Of a stretch of 15,884 bases of DNA, positions 1-8,947 are shown piece after piece (the stretch's first letter is position 1; every line of letters starts with the position of its first letter). Both the position numbers and the translations under genes were made by a program. The stretch comes from DASSKO01 sp035690425 (GTDB lineage Bacteria; Actinomycetota; Actinomycetes; Propionibacteriales; Nocardioidaceae). The notes beneath the pieces were generated by a model. That model was not told where the DNA came from. It worked only from the letters and a program-made list of their open reading frames with translations, and did not search any database. The stretch spans positions 1-15,884 of the forward strand of contig DASSKO010000111.1 in NCBI GenBank assembly GCA_035690425.1. The letters are read 5' to 3'.

Positions 1-72
1 CGTCAGGCTGGATCCCACGCACGAACCCGCGCACGTGCTGACCGTCCACCGAGCTGTGAATGGGGTCCCTTG

Positions 73-76
<4 letters not shown>
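1..76 (+). CDS. glgE: 3' end of GlgE, alpha-1,4-glucan:maltose-1-phosphate maltosyltransferase (partial)
   Basis: Only the last 24 codons are in the window, reading from base 2 to a TGA at 74-76. The peptide contains LDPTHEPAHV, which resembles the C-terminal end of actinobacterial GlgE proteins (LDPxxEPAHV). GlgE transfers maltose from maltose-1-phosphate onto alpha-1,4-glucan in the cytoplasm. The call is supported by the next three genes, treS, mak and glgB, which supply and use the same intermediates and lie in the same order in other actinobacteria. The stop overlaps the treS start by four bases (GTGA). With so little sequence the identification rests on this short motif plus context. 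Confidence 0.7.
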
Positions 77-1795
<1,719 letters not shown>

Positions 1796-1803
<8 letters not shown>

Positions 1804-3232
1804 GCCTATGCCCGAGCACACACCGCACCCCTTCGCCGAGCACCTGCGGGCCTACCTGGCCCACCAACGCTGGTTCGCGGGCAAGGGCCGTGACTTCGAA
1901 GTGACCGGGCGCCGGGTCTTTCCCTGGCTGTCGGGCGCCGGTGTCGAGCCGGCCGTACGGATCGAGCTCGCCGACATCGCCTACGACGACGACGCCGAGC
2001 CCGAGACCTACCAGGTGCCCACCGCCTACTACACCCGGCCGCAGGAACACCTCTCGCACGCGCTCATCGGCACTGGCGCGGAAGCATCGCTCGGCGCGGT
2101 CTTCGCGTACGACGCCATGCACGACCGCGACGCCACCAGCCACCTGCTGCGCGGCGTACTCGAGGAACGCACCCTCGACGGGCTGCGCTTCCACTACGCA
2201 GGAGGGATCGACCGCGACTTCGACGCGCCCGCGCTGTTGATGACCGGCGAGCAGAGCAACACCTCGCTGGCGTACGGCGATGTCGCGATCCTGAAGCTGT
2301 TCCGCAAGATCGCTGCCGGTCGAAATCCCGACATCGAGGTGCACCGTGCGCTGACGACGGCCGGCGTGGAGCACATCGCCGAGCTCCACGGATGGGTCGA
2401 GGCCTCGTGGGAGACCGGCCAAGCCGCGACGGCGCACGCCGATCTGGCCATGCTGCAACGTTTCCTGCGCACGGCCACGGATGGCTGGACCATCGCGCTG
2501 ACCAGCGTGCGAGACCTCTACGCCGAAGCCGACCTGCACGCCAACGAGGTCGGCGGCGACTTCGCGGGCGAGTCGCATCGGCTCGGTGCCGCGGTCGCCG
2601 ACATCCACCGTCACCTGGGTGAGATCTTCGGCACTCGGCAGTGGGTCGCCGAGGATCTGCGGGCCGGGGCGGCCCGGATGCAGCAGCGGCTCGACGTGGC
2701 CGTCGACTCGGTCCCCGACCTCGAGCCCTACGCCGCCGGCCTGCGGCGCACATTCGACGACCTCGCCGGGCTCACCGAGCCGGTGCTGGTCCAGCGAGTG
2801 CATGGAGACCTGCACCTCGGGCAGACGCTACGCACCGTCCGTGGCTGGAAGATCATCGACTTCGAAGGAGAGCCGGCGAAACCCCTCGTCGAGCGGGAGG
2901 CGTTCGACGTACCCCTGCGGGACGTGGCCGGCATGCTGCGGTCCTTCGACTACGCCGCCGCCAACCTACTCACCGACCATCCGGGCAACTCCCAGATCGC
3001 CTACCGCGCGCGCGAGTGGGCACAGCGCAACCGGAAAGCGTTCACTGCCGGCTACGCCGAGGCGGGCGACGTCGACCCAGCAGAGCAAGCCGTGCTGATG
3101 CGGGCCTACGAGACGGACAAGGCGATCTACGAGGTCCTCTACGAGGCACGCAACCGGCCAACGTGGCTGGAGATCCCGATGGCCGCCGTGCGGCGGCTGT
3201 CAGGAGCCGACGAGCAGGAGGTGGAGACATGA
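1796..3232 (+). CDS. mak: Maltokinase (ATP:maltose 1-phosphotransferase)
   Basis: 478-residue kinase of the Mak/Pep2 family that phosphorylates maltose to maltose-1-phosphate, the donor for GlgE. The C-terminal lobe has the aminoglycoside-phosphotransferase-like catalytic signature VHGDLHLGQ (catalytic D338) followed by IIDFEGEPAK (metal-binding D355). The N-terminal lobe has AILKLFRK with K167 as the likely ATP-contacting lysine, and begins with a cap region containing the RWFAGK motif near residue 25, typical of this family. The ATG at 1796 overlaps the treS stop (ATGACTGA) and has no clear Shine-Dalgarno sequence of its own, so re-initiation after treS is likely. A second ATG lies at 1808. 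The stop overlaps the glgB start by four bases (ATGA). TreS and Mak are separate here, whereas some bacteria have them fused. Confidence 0.95.
3216..3221 (+). promoter_or_regulatory. Ribosome binding site of glgB, fixes its start
   Basis: AGGAGG lies inside the end of mak, seven bases before the ATG at 3229. It shows that glgB begins at 3229, although the reading frame is open far upstream through mak (from 2641). It is one of the few consensus ribosome binding sites in the left operon. Confidence 0.85.
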
Positions 3233-5406
3233 GCACCACATCGCGCGAGGAGCTACGGCTCGAGCTGCAGCGGCTGGTCGACGGCACGCACCACGACCCG
3301 CACCACGTGCTGGGGCCACACATCACCGACCGCGGGATCGAGCTCCGGGTGATCCGGCCGCTGGCGCGTTCGGTAACGGTCGTGACGCCGGACGGCGACC
3401 ATCCGCTCGAGCACGAGCACGGTGGCGTCTGGGTCGGCACGCTTCGGGGGTCACAGATTCCTGACTACCGCCTCGACGTCGACTACGGCAGCGGCGCCAC
3501 CCGGATGGACGACCCCTACCGATTCCTGCCCACCCTGGGCGAGATGGATCTGCACCTGATCGGCGAGGGCAGGCACGAGCAGCTGTGGGATGTGCTCGGC
3601 GCGCACGAGCAGCGCTACCCCAGTGTGCAGGGCGAGATCGCCGGGACGGCCTTCGCGGTGTGGGCTCCCAACGCGCGGGGCGTCCGCCTCGCGGGTGACT
3701 TCAACGACTGGGACGCCTCGGCGCACCCGATGCGGTCGCTCGGCTCGAGCGGCGTCTGGGAGCTGTTCGTCCCCGGAGTCGGCTCCGGCACCCGCTACAA
3801 GTACGTCATCTGCGGTGCCGACGGCGCCTGGCGCGAGAAGGCCGACCCGGTGGCCGCCTACGCCGAGACGGCGCCGGCCACCGCCTCGGTCGTGTTCACC
3901 TCGACCTATGAGTGGGGCGACGACGACTGGCTGACCCAGCGGTCGCAGCGGGCGGTGCACGAGAGCCCGATGAGCATCTACGAGGTGCACGTGGGGTCCT
4001 GGCGCAGAGGCAGCAGCTACCGCGAGCTCGCCGACAGCCTGGCTGACTACGTCAGTGACCTGGGCTTCACCCATGTGCAGTTCATGCCGATCATGGAGCA
4101 TCCGTTCGGCGGCTCCTGGGGCTACCAGGTCTCGTCGTACTTCGCGCCGACCTCCCGCTTCGGCGATCCCGATGACTTCCGTTATCTCGTGGACCGGCTG
4201 CACCAGGCAGGCATCGGCGTACTCGTCGACTGGGTGCCGGCGCACTTTCCCAAGGACGAGTGGGCGCTGGCTCGGTTCGACGGCACACCGCTGTACGAGC
4301 ACGCCGATCCGCGTCGCGGCGAGCATCCCGACTGGGGGACGCTGATCTTCGACTACGGGCGCTCAGAGGTTCGCAACTTCCTTGTGGCCAACGCGTTGTA
4401 CTGGCTCGAGGAGTTCCACATCGACGGTCTGCGCGTCGACGCGGTGGCCTCCATGCTCTACCTCGACTACTCGCGCGAGGATGCCGAGTGGACGCCCAAC
4501 ATCCACGGCGGGCGGGAGAATCTCGAAGCGGTCGCATTCCTGCAGGAGATGAACGCCACCTGCTACCGCCGCTCACCCGGCATCGTCACGGTCGCCGAGG
4601 AGTCGACCTCCTGGCCCGGCGTCACCCGGCCCACGCACCTGGGCGGTCTCGGGTTCGGCCTGAAATGGAACATGGGGTGGATGCACGACAGCCTCGGCTA
4701 CATGGCGAACGACCCCGTGCACCGGCAGTTCCACCACCACCAGATGACGTTCTCGATGATGTACGCCTACTCCGAGAACTTCGTGCTGCCGATCTCACAC
4801 GACGAGGTGGTGCACGGCAAGGGGTCGCTGCTGCGCAAGATGCCGGGCGACCGCTGGAGGCAGCTGGCCAACCTGCGTGCCTACCTCGCGTACATGTGGG
4901 CTCACCCCGGCAAGCAGCTGCTGTTCATGGGGTCGGAGTTCGGTCAGGAGTCGGAGTGGTCCGAGGAGCGAGGCCTCGACTGGTGGCTGCTCGAGAACGC
5001 CGACAACGGTGGTGTGCACGCGTTGGTGCGCGACCTGAACCGGGTCTACACCGACACCCCAGCGTTGTGGACCACCGACCACGACCCTGCCGGGTTCTCC
5101 TGGATCGACGCCAACGAGGCCGAGGGCAACGTCTTCAGCTTCGTCCGAACCGGCAGCGACTCGACTCTCGCCTGCATCGCGAACTTCTCCGCGGTGCCCC
5201 ACGAGCACTACCGGCTCGGCCTGCCGCAGGCGGGGCGATGGCACGAGGTCCTCAACACCGACGCAGAGCCGTACTATGGCTCGGGCGTCGGCAACCTCGG
5301 TGCGGTCGAGGCCGTCGACAAGCCGTGGCACGGGCATCCCGCCTCCACCACCCTGCGGCTTCCGCCGCTGGGCACCGTCTGGCTGCGGTGGGCCGGTGCG
5401 AGATGA
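3229..5406 (+). CDS. glgB: 1,4-alpha-glucan branching enzyme
   Basis: 725-residue GH13 branching enzyme that cuts alpha-1,4-glucan and re-attaches the fragment as an alpha-1,6 branch. The length matches actinobacterial GlgB (about 730). Residues 25-115 look like the extra N1 domain and 135-225 like the CBM48 domain (AVWAPNARGVRLAGDFNDWD). The catalytic barrel follows, with VDWVPAHF at 333-340, LRVDAV with nucleophile D404, AEEST with acid/base E457 and SHDEVVHG with D525, nearly the spacing of E. coli GlgB (405, 458, 526). The start at 3229 is set by AGGAGG seven bases upstream and the ATGA overlap with mak. GlgB acts on the linear glucan made by GlgE, closing the pathway encoded by this operon. 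The stop overlaps the ATG of a 14-codon mini-ORF. Confidence 0.97.
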   Translation: MSTTSREELRLELQRLVDGTHHDPHHVLGPHITDRGIELRVIRPLARSVTVVTPDGDHPLEHEHGGVWVGTLRGSQIPDYRLDVDYGSGATRMDDPYRFLPTLGEMDLHLIGEGRHEQLWDVLGAHEQRYPSVQGEIAGTAFAVWAPNARGVRLAGDFNDWDASAHPMRSLGSSGVWELFVPGVGSGTRYKYVICGADGAWREKADPVAAYAETAPATASVVFTSTYEWGDDDWLTQRSQRAVHESPMSIYEVHVGSWRRGSSYRELADSLADYVSDLGFTHVQFMPIMEHPFGGSWGYQVSSYFAPTSRFGDPDDFRYLVDRLHQAGIGVLVDWVPAHFPKDEWALARFDGTPLYEHADPRRGEHPDWGTLIFDYGRSEVRNFLVANALYWLEEFHIDGLRVDAVASMLYLDYSREDAEWTPNIHGGRENLEAVAFLQEMNATCYRRSPGIVTVAEESTSWPGVTRPTHLGGLGFGLKWNMGWMHDSLGYMANDPVHRQFHHHQMTFSMMYAYSENFVLPISHDEVVHGKGSLLRKMPGDRWRQLANLRAYLAYMWAHPGKQLLFMGSEFGQESEWSEERGLDWWLLENADNGGVHALVRDLNRVYTDTPALWTTDHDPAGFSWIDANEAEGNVFSFVRTGSDSTLACIANFSAVPHEHYRLGLPQAGRWHEVLNTDAEPYYGSGVGNLGAVEAVDKPWHGHPASTTLRLPPLGTVWLRWAGAR

Positions 5407-5447
5407 CCGTGAGCTCGGCCGTCCGCCCCACGGTCGACGCCTCGTGA
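5403..5447 (+). CDS. 14-codon mini-ORF linking glgB to the GNAT-NUDIX gene
   Basis: ATG at 5403 overlaps the glgB stop (ATGA), the frame reads MTVSSAVRPTVDAS, and its TGA at 5445-5447 overlaps the GTG of the next gene (GTGA). Neither this ATG nor the next GTG has a recognisable Shine-Dalgarno sequence, so ribosomes could pass from glgB through the mini-ORF into the fusion gene by successive re-initiation. The peptide has no recognisable motif. Alternatively the fusion gene starts at an in-frame GTG at 5396, which overlaps glgB by 11 bases, and the mini-ORF is chance. Both overlaps are seen directly; translation is inferred. Confidence 0.4.
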   Translation: MTVSSAVRPTVDAS

Positions 5448-6319
5448 CCGACCCGGTCGACCCGCACCAGGCGTTGTCCGACGGAGAGCTGAGCCTGCGA
5501 CGGACTCCAGCCAGCGATGGTGTCCTCGCCTTCGCGGTCTTCCACCGTCGTCACGTCGTCGGCGAGATGGCCGTCCGCGACCTCGGCGATGGCGTCGGTG
5601 ACCTTCGCTGGGAGATCGAGCCGTCGCATCGGCGTCGCGGGTACGCCACGCGGGCACTGCGCCTGCTGGTCGCCTATGCGTTCGCCGAGCTCGACTACCT
5701 GCGGCTGGAGGCCCGCGTGCCCCGCGCGGACGTGGCTTCCACCCGGATCGCCGGCCGGTCCGGGCTGCGACGTGAGGGTGTGCAACGCCATCGCGACAGC
5801 GAGGTGTTGCTGCTGGGGCGTCTGCGGGACGACCCCGAGCCGGAGGCGTCCGTCGGCTTCCGCGCGTTGCTCAACTCCACCCTCCCGCGCAAGCGGGCCA
5901 TCGCCCAGCTGGCCGTCCGCGACCAGCACGGTCGGCTGCTGCTGTGCAATCTCACCTACAAGCAGGACTGGGACCTCCCCGGCGGGGTGGTCGAGGATGA
6001 CGAGTCACCGCATGCCGCCGCCGAGCGAGAGTGCCTCGAGGAGCTCAACCTCGACCTCCGTGCCGGTCGGCTGCTGCTCGTCGACTGGCTGCCGGCATGG
6101 GGTGGGTGGGACGACGCGTGCGTCTTCGTCTTCGACGGCGGGGTCCACGACGCCTCGATCACCGACGCCATCGTCCCGCAGCCGCGCGAGATCCGGCGGG
6201 CCGAGTTCTGCGACGAGACGCAGATCGCCGACCGCTGCGCGGACTTCACCGCACGCCGCGCCGGCAACATCATCCACGGCGACCCCGGCGAGCTGCGCTA
6301 CCTCGAGAGCGGCCGCTGA
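5444..6319 (+). CDS. GNAT acetyltransferase-NUDIX hydrolase fusion protein
   Basis: 291-residue two-domain protein. Residues 12-127 form a RimJ-type GNAT domain: strand WEIEP (56-60), acyl-CoA pyrophosphate loop RRRGYATRALRLL (63-75), and a late LEARVPRADVAS / GRSGLRREGVQR segment typical of this family. Residues 150-280 form a NUDIX domain with box G181-x5-E187-x7-R195-E196-x2-E199-E200. The usual glycine near the box end is N202 (LNL instead of LGL); the metal-binding glutamates are intact. The GNAT half should transfer an acyl group from CoA to an amine and the NUDIX half should cleave a nucleoside-diphosphate-linked substrate, but neither substrate can be read from sequence. The GTG start at 5444 is chosen for its overlap with the mini-ORF stop; GTG 5396 is the alternative. 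It is last in the glycogen operon, so an NDP-sugar-related role is possible but unproven. Confidence 0.85.
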   Translation: MTDPVDPHQALSDGELSLRRTPASDGVLAFAVFHRRHVVGEMAVRDLGDGVGDLRWEIEPSHRRRGYATRALRLLVAYAFAELDYLRLEARVPRADVASTRIAGRSGLRREGVQRHRDSEVLLLGRLRDDPEPEASVGFRALLNSTLPRKRAIAQLAVRDQHGRLLLCNLTYKQDWDLPGGVVEDDESPHAAAERECLEELNLDLRAGRLLLVDWLPAWGGWDDACVFVFDGGVHDASITDAIVPQPREIRRAEFCDETQIADRCADFTARRAGNIIHGDPGELRYLESGR

Positions 6320-6349
6320 CGGCTGCTCACCGCTCGACCGAGTCCCGCC

Positions 6350-6622
6350 TCACGAGCTCGACGGCGGAAGCAAGGTGCGCTCGAGCGTGTCGCACAGCCA
6401 TCACTGGTGGTGCGCTGCCGACCACCCACAGTCGGCCCGCAGCATTCGGTGCACCTCCGGGCTCGTCAGCGTCCAGAGCACCGCCGCCGCGTCATCGACC
6501 GACATATCGTCGCGGAGCACGCCGCGCGCCCTGACCCAGGTGGCGACGGTCCTGGTGGCCCGGGCCTGCTCGGCCCGCCGCACCGAGGTGTAGTACGTGC
6601 GCCTCTTGACCGGTTCGCCCAC
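6350..6622 (-). pseudogene. Remnant of a TetR-family regulator with internal deletion and premature stop
   Basis: From a GTG at 6622 the frame reads MGEPVKRRTYYTSVRRAEQA, like the start of a TetR regulator just before its helix-turn-helix. It then passes directly (ARATR to TVATWVRARGVLRDD) into the end of a TetR C-terminal domain, DDAAAVLWTLTSPEVHRML. The helix-turn-helix and most of the ligand domain are missing, so an in-frame deletion of more than 100 codons is inferred. An in-frame TGA at 6401-6403 interrupts the tail; beyond it the same frame continues WLCDTLERTLLPPSSS to a TGA at 6350-6352, matching the usual WLADTLERTLL ending of such proteins. The product cannot bind DNA as a TetR. 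It is convergent with the GNAT-NUDIX gene, 30 bases apart. Confidence 0.75.
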
Positions 6623-6639
6623 CGGGTCCACACCAGCAA

Positions 6640-6670
6640 GTATTGGTTCTAGTTGGGCTAGGACCAATAC
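6640..6670. promoter_or_regulatory. 31-bp inverted repeat, probable TetR-type operator
   Basis: Arms GTATTGGTTCTAG (6640-6652) and CTAGGACCAATAC (6658-6670) are complementary at 12 of 13 positions around a 5-base spacer. It lies 18 bases upstream of the inferred start of the broken TetR gene and just ahead of a ribosome binding site/ATG pair on the + strand. That is the position and size expected for an autoregulatory, divergent TetR operator. It is AT-rich relative to its surroundings. A role as operator is inferred; a small hairpin function is less likely. Confidence 0.65.
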
Positions 6671-6967
6671 GAGGAGCTCCGCATGAGCTGGATACGCGAT
6701 CGCCTACCGGCTCGTAGCGGCCGACGACGCGTCGTTGCTGCTGCTCGCCTTCCAGCCCGGACACCGCCGGCCGCTGCCGCGGGGCGCCGGCAGGCCCGAC
6801 CTCGAAGCCCGCCTTCCCGACGTGTGTCCGTGGCCATTGACAACGTGGGCCGTGACCGACCGACGACGCCGCCGACGTGTCGGGGAGCCGGCACCACTGC
6901 GGAAGGCAGCGCCCGCGGTGGTACCGACTCCGACGTCGCTGACGGCGGCGCCCCGGGCCTGAGAGCG
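6671..6967. other. Gene-poor stretch, possible remnant of a divergent gene
   Basis: About 300 bases with no protein I recognise on either strand. On the + strand GAGGAG at 6671-6676 lies six bases before ATG 6683, directly after the TetR-type inverted repeat, as if a regulated gene once began here. The frame from that ATG (MSWIRDRLPARSG...) soon becomes arginine/proline-rich and looks non-coding. The +2 shifted frame from about 6687 reads more protein-like for some 50 codons (AYRLVAADDASLLLLAFQPG) but lacks a start. A frameshifted, truncated gene is a reasonable reading, not a demonstrated one. Confidence 0.4.
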
Positions 6968-7159
6968 TCAGGTCTCGTCGCCCGCACCGCGCCGCGGCGC
7001 CAGCCGTATCACCGGCGTGACCAGCAGGCTGACGCCGAAGAGGACGAAGCCGACGGTGGCCAGGACCCCCAGCTCCTCCTGCAGCCCGGCGTAGACGATC
7101 GCAATACCGACCAGCGCACCGATGCTCGCGAGCACCTGCACCATGAGTAGCTTGGACAT
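6968..7159 (-). CDS. Small two-helix membrane protein encoded after the LctP permease
   Basis: 63 residues: MSKLLMVQ, a hydrophobic segment at about 5-25, a short loop QEELG, a second hydrophobic segment at about 31-51, and a basic tail RLAPRRG that should be cytoplasmic. I recognise no family. Evidence for a real gene is an AGGAGG at 7168-7173 eight bases before the ATG, overlapping the stop of the permease gene 13 bases away, so the two are very probably co-transcribed. A helper or stabilising subunit of the permease is a plausible role from position alone. It is the last gene of the module and no clear terminator follows. Confidence 0.75.
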   Translation of the reverse strand: MSKLLMVQVLASIGALVGIAIVYAGLQEELGVLATVGFVLFGVSLLVTPVIRLAPRRGAGDET

Positions 7160-7172
7160 CTTCTCTGCCTCC

Positions 7173-8909
7173 TCAGGCGACGAAGTACACGACGACGCCG
7201 ATAATGGCCGACACCATCAGGAACAACGGGATCGTCACCCGCAGGACCGCGCCCTCCTGGCCGAGGATCCCGGTCGTCGTGGTGCCCAGCAGCACGTTGC
7301 CCGGAGCGATCATGTTGCCGGCGGCACCACCAGCGGTCTGCGCCCCCAGGATGGCGGCCGTCGACAGCCCGGCGGCCTGCGCCGTCGAAAGCTGGAACTG
7401 ACCGAACAGCAGGTTCGACGCCAGGTTCGACGTGGTCATGAAGGCGCCGAGGCCACCGATGAGGGGCGCCAACAGCCCGTAATAGTCGCCGGTCACGTTG
7501 GCCACACCGTGTGCGAGGACGTCAACCATGCCGGAACCGGCCATCACGTTCGACATCGCGATCAGCGCGATCACCGCGATCGTGGAGGGAACGGACTTGG
7601 CCACCGTGTTGCGCCCGATGCGCCCGGCCGAACCCCTGGTCATGCGCCCCAGCCTGGTGAAGACCGCGTAGGCGATGAGGGCAGCGAGCAGCAGGAAGGT
7701 GCCGGCGTGCACGAAGGGTGCGACAGTGGCCTCCGACGCCTCCGACTCGAAGCCCAGGCCGGTGACCGCCGCCGGGAAGCTGAGTGTCACGGTGAACAAG
7801 CTCAGCCCCTCCTTGAAGCGGGGCACCAGCAGGATACCGAAGGTGATCACCACCAGCGCGTAGTACGGGATGAACGCCTGGTTCAGCGACAGCTCCCGTT
7901 TGGCCTTGGCCGGCCGTTCCTCCTCTGTGGCCGCGAGGGCCTGGGCCCCCGTGCCCTCTGGCTGGTCGTCGCGGGTCAGCGCCGGCTGGGCGTCCGCCGG
8001 CCGTCCGGTACCGGCGCTGCCCGGTGCCGGCTCCCCCGCCGACCGGCCCTGCGGCTGGCCGGACTCCTGCCGGATGTCGTCGCGGAAGATGTCGCTGTCG
8101 AACGGCTTCTCCTTGCGGTACATCGGCAGCCGAGCGAGCAGGAAGATCGCGGCGAACGCGACGCTGGAGGCGATGAAGCCGTTCAGCACGTCGTTCCACT
8201 GTGACAGGGCCAGCGTCAGCCCACCTTGCAGCAGCGACATCACGATGATGACCGGCAGGCCCTCTCTGATGCCCGCGGTCCGCTTGTACAGCCAACACAC
8301 CAGGAAACCGCCGAGCAGGTTCAGCACCCAGATGAAGGCCGCGGCATACAGCGCGGTCTCCGCCGCGGCTGCTCCTTCGAGGTTGGTGACCTCCTTCAGG
8401 CCCAGCCACGCCACCGCAAGGGTGCCGAAGGTGTTGTTCCAAGCATGGCCGATCAGCGGGATGATGACGGCGTACAGCGGGCGGACGCCGATGCCGAGCA
8501 GCAGAGGCGCGCAGACCGCGACGGGCACGCCGAACCCGGTGACCCCTTGCAGGAAAGAGGCGAAGGCCCAACCGAACGCCAGCACCTGCAGCAGCGGATG
8601 CGGAAGCAACCTGGCGATGCCTCGCCGCAGCGGTTCGAACGCGCCTCCTTCCTCGGTGACCTCATAAATCAGGATGGACGCCCAGACGACGTAGAGCACC
8701 GTGATGGCGCTCCAGGATCCCTGGGCGCTCTCGAAGCCGATCAGCTCCATGGGAGCTTCGAAGTAGGTGAAGGCGATCACCACGGCGATCAGCCACGCCA
8801 CCGGTCCGGCTTCGGCCACGCCCCACCTCGCCCCGAGCATCAGGGCGAGCAGGATTGCCAGTGGCAGGAACGCCAACAGCCAACTGCTTGCAGTAACAGG
8901 AAGGTCCAT
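7173..8909 (-). CDS. LctP-family (L-lactate permease-like) organic acid transporter
   Basis: 578-residue integral membrane protein of the LctP family (TC 2.A.14), whose known members import lactate or glycolate with protons. Hydrophobic segments run along the whole protein. Recognisable family stretches are FLQGVTGFGVPVAV (119-132), PLIGHAWNNTFGTLA (151-165) and the C-terminal GAFMTTSNLASNLLFGQFQ and APGNVLLGTTTTG. Residues about 264-342 form a long hydrophilic, Pro/Gly/Ala-rich and charged segment in the middle, probably a cytoplasmic loop. AAAGGA at 8917-8922 lies seven bases before the ATG. It follows the amidohydrolase gene by 38 bases on the same strand, so it probably imports that enzyme's substrate or another small carboxylate. 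Family assignment is solid; substrate is unknown. Confidence 0.9.
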   Translation of the reverse strand: MDLPVTASSWLLAFLPLAILLALMLGARWGVAEAGPVAWLIAVVIAFTYFEAPMELIGFESAQGSWSAITVLYVVWASILIYEVTEEGGAFEPLRRGIARLLPHPLLQVLAFGWAFASFLQGVTGFGVPVAVCAPLLLGIGVRPLYAVIIPLIGHAWNNTFGTLAVAWLGLKEVTNLEGAAAAETALYAAAFIWVLNLLGGFLVCWLYKRTAGIREGLPVIIVMSLLQGGLTLALSQWNDVLNGFIASSVAFAAIFLLARLPMYRKEKPFDSDIFRDDIRQESGQPQGRSAGEPAPGSAGTGRPADAQPALTRDDQPEGTGAQALAATEEERPAKAKRELSLNQAFIPYYALVVITFGILLVPRFKEGLSLFTVTLSFPAAVTGLGFESEASEATVAPFVHAGTFLLLAALIAYAVFTRLGRMTRGSAGRIGRNTVAKSVPSTIAVIALIAMSNVMAGSGMVDVLAHGVANVTGDYYGLLAPLIGGLGAFMTTSNLASNLLFGQFQLSTAQAAGLSTAAILGAQTAGGAAGNMIAPGNVLLGTTTTGILGQEGAVLRVTIPLFLMVSAIIGVVVYFVA

Positions 8910-8947
8910 CGTTTCGTCCTTTGGGGGATTGGCGTGATGTGCGTGGG

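Noticed and set aside
2641..3228. Open frame extending glgB upstream by 196 codons
   Set aside because: It is an arginine/proline-rich shadow of mak; the AGGAGG before 3229 and normal GlgB length fix the true start.
6310..6335. GAGCGG...CCGCTC inverted repeat at the end of the GNAT-NUDIX gene as a terminator
   Set aside because: Six-pair stem with a long loop and no T-run; too weak to list as a terminator.
7122..8204. Long + strand frame opposite the permease gene
   Set aside because: Composition is arginine/glutamine/histidine-rich as expected for an antisense shadow, and the - strand permease is a clear family member.
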